Shown here piece by piece: positions 57,328-64,000 of a DNA stretch of 64,000 nucleotides. The translations under genes and the position numbers were made by a program. Each line of letters opens with the position of its first letter. Position 1 is the first letter of the stretch. Below the pieces are notes generated by a model. The model searched no databases. It had not been told where the DNA came from and saw only the letters and a list, made by a program, of their open reading frames with translations. This DNA comes from Ignavibacteria bacterium (GTDB lineage: Bacteria > Bacteroidota > Ignavibacteria > Tepidaquicellales > Tepidaquicellaceae): NCBI GenBank assembly GCA_026417495.1, contig JAOADD010000057.1:1-64000 (forward strand), in the 5' to 3' direction.

Positions 57328-58803
57328 TTAGATTTTTCTTCTTAATCTTGCTTTTGGAATTTTCATTGCATCCCTATACTTAGCAACTGTTCTTCTCGAT
57401 AATTTATAACCAAGTTTTTCTAATGCTATTACGAGCTCTTCATCAGTATAGGGAGCGTTTTTATTTTCATTATCTATTAATTCCTTAATTTTGTTCTTTA
57501 TTTCCCTTGTGGATACATCGTTACCATCTTCTGACTTCAAAGCATTACTAAAGAAATGTTTTAATTCAAAAATACCAAAATCAGTTTGTACATATTTTCC
57601 TTTGACTGTTCTACTTACAGTAGAAATATCCATTCCAATATCCTCCGCAATATCTTTTTCAAATAATGGAGCAAGTTGTTCACCTGATGTTTCGAAAAAT
57701 TTATACTGTCTTTTAAGAATTGCATTCATAACTTTAAGCATGGTTTCCCGTCTGGAATTAATTGCATCTATAAACCACTTGGCTCTTTCATAATTTTCTT
57801 TAACATATTTTTTTGTTTCACTTTTTACTTTTGCACCTTTCTTTATATACTTTAAGTAGTCAGAATTAATTCTAATTGATGGTAAATGCCAATCAGTTAA
57901 TTCAACCTTAAACTGACCATCATCTTCATATACAATAAAATCTGGATAAATAACAACATTTGGTATAGATTCAGAAGTTAAACCTGGTTTGGGATCCAAT
58001 TTTGCAATAAAGTCAAAGATTTTATTTACTGTATCTGTATCAAGATTTAATTCACGAATTAATTTTTCATATCTTTTCAATCTTAAATCGTCTAAATAAT
58101 CAGTTAAAACCTTTATACATAATTTTTTAAATTCATCATTTTCATCTGAACGCTTCACTTGAGTAATAAGGCACTCTTGGAGATTTTTTGAAGCTATACC
58201 TGGTGGATCAAAAGTTTTTATTATATCCAAAACTTTCTTCACTTCCTCCTCAGTTATCTCCGATGAAATTAATGGATTTTCTTCCCGTAACTTATTAAGT
58301 GATTCTGTTAATTCAGGAATTTCTTCTCTTATATAACCTTCTGAGTCGATAAACTCTATTAACTCTTCACCAATGAAAAACTCTCTGTCTGTTAATGATT
58401 GTAAATATAATTGTATAAGTAAATTATCTTTTAGTGTTGCTTCTGTCTTATACAAATTTTCAATAGCAAGTCTTTTATTCACTGCATCATCTGTTTGGGT
58501 CTTGTATCCCTCATAATCATCATCAATGAAATCTTCTATATCAAATTCCTCTTCCTTATCTGGTTCGGTATTTTCCACTTCAGAAGTATCAGTATCTAAA
58601 GCATCAATTTCTTCCTTCCTTGGTTCTTCAGAATGTTCAACTTCCTCAATTTCATCAACCTCTTCTAAAAATGGATTAAGTTCAATTTCTTGTTTAATTC
58701 TCTGCTCAAGAGCTAGATTAGGAAGCATTAAGAGATTTTGTTTTTGTACTATAACTGGTACTAATTTTTGTGTCTGTTTTTGTATTTGTGAAGTTTTTAG
58801 CAT
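57328..58803 (-). CDS. rpoN: RNA polymerase sigma-54 factor
   Basis: Enhancer-dependent sigma factor recognising -24/-12 promoters. Region I is Gln/Leu-rich ([37 protein letters not shown]). An acidic region II follows (about 50-115). The core-binding and helix-turn-helix region III includes [14 protein letters not shown] and [19 protein letters not shown], and the RpoN box is [16 protein letters not shown] near the C-terminus. 491 residues is typical. Unusually it is clustered with hslVU and dprA. No sigma-54 activator is in the window, except that the receiver-only regulator lacks the domain. Confidence 0.96.
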   Translation of the reverse strand: MLKTSQIQKQTQKLVPVIVQKQNLLMLPNLALEQRIKQEIELNPFLEEVDEIEEVEHSEEPRKEEIDALDTDTSEVENTEPDKEEEFDIEDFIDDDYEGYKTQTDDAVNKRLAIENLYKTEATLKDNLLIQLYLQSLTDREFFIGEELIEFIDSEGYIREEIPELTESLNKLREENPLISSEITEEEVKKVLDIIKTFDPPGIASKNLQECLITQVKRSDENDEFKKLCIKVLTDYLDDLRLKRYEKLIRELNLDTDTVNKIFDFIAKLDPKPGLTSESIPNVVIYPDFIVYEDDGQFKVELTDWHLPSIRINSDYLKYIKKGAKVKSETKKYVKENYERAKWFIDAINSRRETMLKVMNAILKRQYKFFETSGEQLAPLFEKDIAEDIGMDISTVSRTVKGKYVQTDFGIFELKHFFSNALKSEDGNDVSTREIKNKIKELIDNENKNAPYTDEELVIALEKLGYKLSRRTVAKYRDAMKIPKARLRRKI

Positions 58804-58823
58804 ACTATTATAAAATAATAAAA

Positions 58824-59390
58824 TTATTTTTTAATTTGATTAACAAATTCCATACCAAAAACTCTCTCTAATGCTTCACTGACAAAATCAACTAATCTGG
58901 TTTTTTCCTTATTCCCCTTTTCTACTGCAGAATTACACGTTTCTATTTTTTCATATCTAAGAGAAGTATTTTCTCCTCTGTAGATTCTTATTGGGAATAA
59001 ATCGCAGGAAATTGGTTTTTTAAAATCAATTTTCCTCTCAGAAAATGCTTTTTGAAAAATACATTTTGCAATATCAGATTCATAATAAGAAAATATACAA
59101 TCATCTCCATACAAAGTTTTCAAATACAAATTACCTCCAAAATTATCATAAAATCCATTGGAATATAAATACTCAAGTTTTGGTTTCTCAAAATATTCTA
59201 ATATAACAGGAATAATTTTCTCTATTAGTTCAACCTCTTCCTGAGATACAGGAGGCCCCAGTGTCCCTTTTATAACACAACAAAATCCTTTGCATCTTGA
59301 TAAGTCACAACAGAAAAATGTCTTTAATATCTGTTTATCAACATAAACATTATCAATTTTCACATATTCTTTATCATAATTATTTCCCAT
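58824..59390 (-). CDS. DUF3109 family cysteine-rich protein
   Basis: A 188-residue cytoplasmic protein. FFCCDLSRCKGFCCVIKGTLGPPVSQEEVELIEKIIP near residues 26-62 is the conserved Cys-rich core of DUF3109/YkgJ-type proteins, which may bind zinc or an Fe-S cluster. Further Cys residues occur in GDDCIFSYYESDIAKCIFQKA and ISCDLFPIRIYRG. The tail ends EALERVFGMEFVNQIKK. Function unproven. It lies between rpoN (20 bases) and dprA (13 bases). Confidence 0.85.
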   Translation of the reverse strand: MGNNYDKEYVKIDNVYVDKQILKTFFCCDLSRCKGFCCVIKGTLGPPVSQEEVELIEKIIPVILEYFEKPKLEYLYSNGFYDNFGGNLYLKTLYGDDCIFSYYESDIAKCIFQKAFSERKIDFKKPISCDLFPIRIYRGENTSLRYEKIETCNSAVEKGNKEKTRLVDFVSEALERVFGMEFVNQIKK

Positions 59391-59403
59391 AACTGTATTT
59401 ATA

Positions 59404-60546
59404 TTATACTCTTACAAAATTTTTACCGGGTATTTGCCTTATTAATCCTTTAAATTCCAGTGATAATAAATTCACTAAACAATCGGAAATACTTAAAGAT
59501 GTTAATTCACTTATTTTATCAATATGTATTGGTTCATTGTTTATAACATCGAAAATTCTCTTTTCAAATATATTAAGCTCGATATTTTTACTTAACTCAT
59601 CTGATGTTAAAATTTTATTTTGATTTTCATTGAGTTTTTTAAAGTATTTGAATTTTGACTCAAGCTCCAATAGTATATCCTCTGCTGATGTAATAAGTTT
59701 TGCATATCCTTTTTTTATCAAATCGTTTGTCCCTTCAGATTTCTTTGAATTTATGTGACCAGGTATAGCAAAAATTTCTCTATCCTGATCAGAAGCGCAA
59801 CTTGCGGTAATAAGAGAACCACCTCTTAAACCTGTTTCTACAATTACCGTTCCAAGACTTATTCCACTAATTAAACGATTCCGCAATGGAAAATTGACCT
59901 TATCGGGTTTAGTACCAGGAATAAATTCTGAAATTACAGCACCAGATTCAATAATTCTTTCATAAACCTTTTTATTCTCCATTGGGTAAACCACATCAAC
60001 TCCAGAACCTAAAATAGCATATGTAATACCGCTTTTTTCAATTGCAGATTTATGAGCAACTGTATCTATCCCCCGAGCCATTCCACTTACAATAGGAATA
60101 CCTATTTTTGCCAATTCACTAGCAATATTATGACAAATAGTTTTTCCATATTCAGTCGGGAATCTTGTTCCAACAATACTAATAGAAAATTTATCATCTG
60201 ATGTTAAATTTCCTTTATAAAATAGCAAAACGGGTGGGTCATAAATAAATTTTAAATTTTCTGGATACTCTTTATCCTTAATTGAAATTACCTTTATTTT
60301 CTTTTTTATAAGTAATTCATTTAATTCTTCGAAAGTTCTCTCAAGTTCATTAATATTATCAAGAGTCCTTCTTATTGCAGTTGCGATGTTTTTATTAATA
60401 CCATTGACTTCAAGTAGTTCTCTTAAACTTGCCTGAAAAATGTCGGAGGGTTTTCTAAAATGCTTTAATAAACTATTAATTCTAACATTCCCAAGATTTT
60501 CCACCAAAGTTAGAAAGTAAATATATTTAATATCGTCTGAATGCAT
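59404..60546 (-). CDS. dprA: DNA processing protein DprA
   Basis: Loads RecA onto single-stranded DNA during natural transformation. An N-terminal helix-hairpin-helix/SAM-like region (about 1-90), then the Rossmann fold: FSIVGTRFPTEYGKTIC, IVSGMARGIDTVAHKSAI, YAILGSGVDVVYPMENKK, and ETGLRGGSLITASCASDQDREIFAIPG. A C-terminal winged-helix (about 315-380) is present. 380 residues is normal. It suggests, but does not prove, competence. Confidence 0.95.
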   Translation of the reverse strand: MHSDDIKYIYFLTLVENLGNVRINSLLKHFRKPSDIFQASLRELLEVNGINKNIATAIRRTLDNINELERTFEELNELLIKKKIKVISIKDKEYPENLKFIYDPPVLLFYKGNLTSDDKFSISIVGTRFPTEYGKTICHNIASELAKIGIPIVSGMARGIDTVAHKSAIEKSGITYAILGSGVDVVYPMENKKVYERIIESGAVISEFIPGTKPDKVNFPLRNRLISGISLGTVIVETGLRGGSLITASCASDQDREIFAIPGHINSKKSEGTNDLIKKGYAKLITSAEDILLELESKFKYFKKLNENQNKILTSDELSKNIELNIFEKRIFDVINNEPIHIDKISELTSLSISDCLVNLLSLEFKGLIRQIPGKNFVRV

Positions 60547-60573
60547 AATAATTAATATATTGCTTTTTAATCA

Positions 60574-60616
60574 AAAAAAAAGTCTCGAAACTTTACACTG
60601 TTCCGAGACTTTTTTT
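60574..60616 (-). terminator. Intrinsic terminator of the NlpC/P60 gene
   Basis: On the minus strand AGTCTCG and CGAGACT pair, extended by A/T flanks and a partly paired loop, followed by a run of about nine T. It lies between the NlpC/P60 stop and dprA. Confidence 0.88.
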
Positions 60617-60631
60617 ACTTCAAAATCGGTC

Positions 60632-61285
60632 CTAATAAAGAACTCTTTTTGCTTTTACAAATGTCCTGGAGTAGTAGTCAGAATTTAAATTTGCTATTGC
60701 AACACCAGTTCTTGAACCTGAATGAGCAAAATAACCATCTCCAAGATAAATTCCAACGTGTGAAACACGGTTTTTATTCATTGTATCAAAAAATACCAAA
60801 TCACCAAACCTTAAATCTTGCGGGTCTACATCCTCTCCAACCATAGATTGTTCCAAAGATGTTCTTGGTAAAACTAATCCGAACGCTTGATACATTACTG
60901 TTTGAACGAAAGCTGAGCAATCAATACCCGATTTTGAAGTTCCACCATAAAGATATGGTGTATTGATGTATTCAATGATTGCTTTCATCAATTCATCACT
61001 AAGACCATCGTAATTTAATTCTGATGATGCTAATGTTCCAGCTAGTGAACTCGTAAGAGACTCGAGATTACCTTGGATTAGCTCTGTTTCTGTTGGAAAG
61101 GTGTTAGTGGCTACTAATTCAGATGAATTTGTGTAGGCATTAACATCTTTTGAGCTAATATTATTCAGGTTTTCTTTGGTCCCTTGTTCGGAGAGTTCAT
61201 AAGAACTGGAACATCCGGTTATTAATCCTACCGCTAAGATTAAAATCGGTAAGAGAAATAACCGAAGGGATTTTGTTCTTCGCAT
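60632..61285 (-). CDS. NlpC/P60 (C40) peptidoglycan endopeptidase lipoprotein
   Basis: A 217-residue lipoprotein. The frame is open from 61324, but the ATG at 61285 is preceded by a strong AAGGAG about 8 bases away and starts a proper leader (MRRTKSLRLFLLPILIL) with lipobox LITGC. A Ser/Thr/Asn-rich linker (about 25-100) follows. The catalytic domain has TPYLYGGTSKSGIDCSAFVQTVM (catalytic Cys), FFDTMNKNRVSHVGIYLGDG (catalytic His) and a final FAHSG. It cleaves D-Glu-to-diamino-acid stem peptides. It likely acts in the periplasm at the outer membrane. Confidence 0.95.
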   Translation of the reverse strand: MRRTKSLRLFLLPILILAVGLITGCSSSYELSEQGTKENLNNISSKDVNAYTNSSELVATNTFPTETELIQGNLESLTSSLAGTLASSELNYDGLSDELMKAIIEYINTPYLYGGTSKSGIDCSAFVQTVMYQAFGLVLPRTSLEQSMVGEDVDPQDLRFGDLVFFDTMNKNRVSHVGIYLGDGYFAHSGSRTGVAIANLNSDYYSRTFVKAKRVLY

Positions 61286-61324
61286 TATCTCTCCTTTTTT
61301 AATTAGACCAATATAAAAGAACAA

Positions 61325-61908
61325 AATTTATTTTACAAAATACAAATATCAGATATTTATGTCAAGAGAAAAATTAAAAAATAATAAAATCTTAAATTGA
61401 ATATTTATAGTAATTTAATTATCTAAAAATCTTTAAATATTAAGAATTATCAAACAAATGAACTAATTTAATTTATAATTTGTTTGTAAAAATGAAGAAA
61501 GTTTCATTTCCCCCCTCCTACGGAGCTGCTGAAGGGTAACACCAGAGGTAGCTCCGATATTTTTTTTATACCACTTGCGTATGACAAACAAAAAATTATA
61601 AACTAATTACCAAACCTTAACTTAAATCAGTATCCTGAATCGTAATTAAGAAAACATTAATATTTAATAATTTCTTTATTTAATCTTATTGTAAAATAAC
61701 TAAATATCATTGAATTTATATCATTTAAAAATTATTTTTGTATGTCGTTTATAGTTCTTTAAATACACAAATTTCTTTAATAGTATATAAAATCTTTTAA
61801 AAAAATTAGCAACATTTTTAGCAACATTTTGGTTACATTTTGGTGAATTTTATCAGATTTTATTATTACGAACTTGAAAAAATACTTAAAAAAATGCACG
61901 TTTTTCAC
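61325..61908. other. Gene-poor AT-rich intergenic stretch
   Basis: No supported coding gene lies here. The stretch holds the GC-rich hairpin at 61510-61568 and a short imperfect direct repeat at 61804-61842 (AGCAACATTTT twice, then a related GGTTACATTTT). A minus-strand frame that runs through it and across tRNA-Ser is not credible. Confidence 0.8.
61510..61568. repeat. GC-rich hairpin island followed by T-run
   Basis: CGGAGCT (61521-61527) and AGCTCCG (61550-61556) pair, with a C-rich lead (CCCCCCTCCTA) and a 22-base loop, then ATATTTTTTTT. Its composition is far above the surrounding AT-rich sequence. It could be a terminator, a small structured RNA or a dispersed REP-like repeat; I cannot tell which. 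Confidence 0.5.
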
Positions 61909-61995
61909 AGAGAGATGGCTGAGTGGTTGAAAGCGGCGGTCTTGAAAACCGTTGTACCCATTCGGGTACCGGGGGTTCGAATCCCTCTCTCTCTG
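61909..61995 (+). tRNA. tRNA-Ser (anticodon TGA)
   Basis: Acceptor arms AGAGAGA and TCTCTCT pair over 7 bp, discriminator G. D arm TGGCTGAGTGG, anticodon stem GCGGT/ACCGT with loop CTTGAAA gives TGA. A long variable arm (GTACCCATTCGGGTAC) and T arm GTTCGAATC are class II features of tRNA-Ser. CCA is not encoded. About 87 nt. Confidence 0.97.
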
Positions 61996-62001
61996 CAAGA
62001 T

Positions 62002-62036
62002 AAAAAAGGTTTTTTCGTCAAGAAAAGACCTTTTTT
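62002..62036. terminator. Intrinsic terminator between tRNA-Ser and the subtilase gene
   Basis: AAAAAAGGTTTTTTC pairs with AGAAAAGACCTTTTTT across a short loop, with T-runs on both strands, so it can serve tRNA-Ser (+) and the subtilase gene (-). Confidence 0.8.
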
Positions 62037-62129
62037 ATTTTAGAGAATACGTATGTAAATTTTAGATAGAATACATCTAATTTAATTTAAATAGAATTAT
62101 ATTCAGTTTAAATGTTTAAAAAATTTAAT

Positions 62130-64000
62130 TTACTTTTTCTGTAAAGTAGCTCTCCATTTTCCGTTCATATTCATAGAGCCGTTTGTGGCTCTCGAATTCC
62201 AGACACCTGAAAGTTTAATACTACCCTCTTCCTCGAAAATATTCGCAGAATAATTATATGCAACCATATTATGGACAAACTCAGCACTAAGTTTCCCTTG
62301 ACTAAAAGTAAAGGGCATCTTTGGCATAGGGAGACCACCTTTAACCTGCATATCAAACAACAAAGCATTTTCGGAAACATATTTAACCGATATATGTAGA
62401 GGAAGTTCTTCACCCGGACCTGCAAGTAAACGTTTTTGAATTTCTTTTTTTGCCATTTCATAAGGAGTTGACCAGCTATCATAAGAGGTTTTACCTTCCC
62501 ATTCGCCTTCGAGGTCTTTTGCAGTTAATTCTCCACCTACGAGAATTGTTGTACAACTTTTGGTATCTAAACGAGTCACTTTTACAACTACTTTAGTATC
62601 GGAATTACTTAAAGTTAAATCCCAACTAACGTTACCAGGGGAAACTAAAGTCTTTACTCTATCACCAGAAAATATATAATTACTTCCAGAAATATCTATT
62701 TCGAGAGGTGTTCCTTTTTCACTTGCTAATTTAATTGAGGCAGTGATTGTAAAATCCCTAGGACCTCCAGAAGAATTTACTTCAACATTACCCATTGAAA
62801 GCAAATCTTCTTTTTTCAGAGGTGTTTTATTTTCCTTTTTCCGAAGTTGATTGATGACTTCAAGTACTGCATCATCGGCACGTACAAAGCCCCCACCCAA
62901 ATTAGCAGGAATTTCTTTTCCATTAAATGTCTTTGACGATGTTTTTTTTATAATATCTTTAATTTCTAGAGCAGTTAAATCAGGATTTATACTTTTCATT
63001 AGAGTTATTACACCAGAAACCTGAGGAGCAGTAAAACTTGTTCCTACTTCTACAGTACCTTTAGAAATCACAGCATTATCAAAAGCTGAAATCGTAACTT
63101 CTCCATCTCCAACAGAATAAACCGAATAATCTGCCCTATCACCATTTGAATTAAGAGCTCCGACTGTAATTAGATTCGGTAGTTTATGACCCCAGTAATC
63201 ATTTTCTCCATTTGTACCGACATTATCGTTACCTGCAGCACTGACAAAAATTACATCGGGATGTTCCTTATTCATTTTTTCGAGGAATTTTTTCATAGCC
63301 TTTGATCTTCGCTTCATTTCAGTATTTACTTCTTTATCATCAGTATTTTGCATTTTAGCCCCGAAAGAACAATTAATAATTTTAGAACCCTTCTCAACCT
63401 GCCTTAGCATATTACACATTTCATAGAAAAGATTACTTTTCCCACCTTCATCAACAATTTGGTATTGCGGATCTGCCTTGAACCTTTCCTTATCTTTATC
63501 TCCAAGATATGCATAGTCATTGACATTAATATTAAGTTTATCTCCCAAAATTGAAGCAATTCCAGCAACTCCTCCATTTTTTGAATTTGCTGCAATTATA
63601 TTCGTTACATAGTTACCATGTGAATTAATTTGATTATAAAACTCCACATCTTGATCCGTCATTCCTGTCTCTTTAAATCTTTTCTTCTTAGACCTCATAA
63701 TTTTCATTTCAGGATTATCTTCATCTTCTTCATCAAGAATATTTATTTTTGCTTCTCCCTGAAGTTCTGTATTGAAAATATTTATTGGCTCATCAATTAC
63801 TCCCACATCCACTTTATTCAGTTCCACTCCTGAAGCCTTTATTATATCCCAGGCTTCTTTAGTTCCCAACATTCTATTAGAGAAGCCATTAGTACCCCTG
63901 TAAGTATCATCATCAAAAGGATTGCAAGAAACATTTATATTACCTCTAGGTTCATTTACCGGGTTTCGAAGAACATAATATGTAGATTTTAAATCTCTTG
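62130..64000 (-). CDS. S8 subtilase-family protease, partial at the window edge
   Basis: The frame remains open from an internal ATG at 63872 through to 64000 with plausible protein (RDLKSTYYVLRNPVNEP), so the true start lies outside the window. The subtilase triad is visible: Asp in VDVGVIDEP, His in NSHGNYVTNIIAA, and Ser in VGTSFTAPQVSGVI, with oxyanion Asn in VSAAGNDNVG. Acidic/Lys-rich loops sit between Asp and His. After the peptidase domain, about 200 residues (SSGGPRDFTITASIKLA to the C-terminus NGKWRATLQKK) form a beta-rich extension of unrecognised type. No T9SS sorting signature is seen at this end. The signal peptide, if any, is off the window. Confidence 0.9.
   Translation of the reverse strand, partial: RDLKSTYYVLRNPVNEPRGNINVSCNPFDDDTYRGTNGFSNRMLGTKEAWDIIKASGVELNKVDVGVIDEPINIFNTELQGEAKINILDEEDEDNPEMKIMRSKKKRFKETGMTDQDVEFYNQINSHGNYVTNIIAANSKNGGVAGIASILGDKLNINVNDYAYLGDKDKERFKADPQYQIVDEGGKSNLFYEMCNMLRQVEKGSKIINCSFGAKMQNTDDKEVNTEMKRRSKAMKKFLEKMNKEHPDVIFVSAAGNDNVGTNGENDYWGHKLPNLITVGALNSNGDRADYSVYSVGDGEVTISAFDNAVISKGTVEVGTSFTAPQVSGVITLMKSINPDLTALEIKDIIKKTSSKTFNGKEIPANLGGGFVRADDAVLEVINQLRKKENKTPLKKEDLLSMGNVEVNSSGGPRDFTITASIKLASEKGTPLEIDISGSNYIFSGDRVKTLVSPGNVSWDLTLSNSDTKVVVKVTRLDTKSCTTILVGGELTAKDLEGEWEGKTSYDSWSTPYEMAKKEIQKRLLAGPGEELPLHISVKYVSENALLFDMQVKGGLPMPKMPFTFSQGKLSAEFVHNMVAYNYSANIFEEEGSIKLSGVWNSRATNGSMNMNGKWRATLQKK

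Noticed and set aside
61777-61998. Minus-strand open frame of 73 residues across tRNA-Ser
   Set aside because: Its start (MQRERDSNPRYPNG) is the antisense translation of tRNA-Ser, a well-known spurious annotation.

Overview
This is a 64 kb AT-rich chromosomal window (roughly 30% G+C, estimated by eye) from a Gram-negative bacterium of the Bacteroidota/Chlorobi superphylum, most likely an Ignavibacteria-like lineage. The evidence is type IX secretion C-terminal sorting domains with the NPFNPST signature, lipid A genes (lpxB, lpxK, an LpxL-like acyltransferase), TonB-dependent receptors, outer-membrane beta-barrels, Bacteroidota-type DUF families, frequent TTG/GTG starts and few obvious Shine-Dalgarno sequences. 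I saw no prophage, insertion sequence, integrase or CRISPR array. The lineage assignment is inference from motifs, not from a search.

Layout. 43-13375 (+) is a tightly packed, probably co-transcribed run: a squalene/phytoene synthase-like enzyme, a membrane protein with a degenerate glycoside hydrolase family 2 ectodomain, SMC, a MtnX-like HAD phosphatase, a PEMT/ICMT-like methyltransferase, LpxB, LpxK, a DUF4292/LolB-like protein, an EnvC-like degenerate LytM protein and a GT2. 13474-16002 (+) has a TPR protein, then ribD-ribE. 15995-22654 (-) is xseA-xseB-dxs-miaB-lpxL-GT9 with start/stop overlaps. tRNA-Asn lies upstream of xseA. 22813-28250 (-) has an MlaF-type ATPase, secD-secF, a STAS protein and purA. 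28347-29737 (+) is murI-pyrE.

29741-39784 is the most distinctive region. The minus-strand series 39784 to 32188 encodes a REC-PAS-histidine kinase, a stand-alone receiver, a BcsB-like periplasmic protein, a GT2 polysaccharide synthase with an N-terminal MshEN-like domain (a family that can bind c-di-GMP) and a multi-pass GT39-like protein. A paralogue of that last protein (30616-32184) converges on it tail to tail. It reads as an exopolysaccharide synthesis and secretion locus with phosphorelay and possible c-di-GMP control, organised differently from canonical bcs operons.

39932-44703 holds tsaD (-), then a conserved secreted protein of unknown function, an M28 peptidase and a BtuF/FecB-type binding protein. 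44920-49827 (+) has a small membrane-anchored protein and two TonB-dependent receptors separated by a strong hairpin. 49830-53556 (+) has two T9SS cargo proteins with Asp-box repeats. 53635-61285 (-) carries a DUF3108-like lipoprotein, a beta-barrel protein, hslU, hslV, rpoN, a DUF3109 protein, dprA and an NlpC/P60 lipoprotein. A gene-poor stretch with a GC-rich hairpin precedes tRNA-Ser. The window ends inside an S8 subtilase (-).

Functionally the window is mostly core cell-envelope and housekeeping biology. The best candidates for something under-described are the MshEN-GT2/BcsB locus and the apparently inactivated GH2 membrane protein fixed next to smc.
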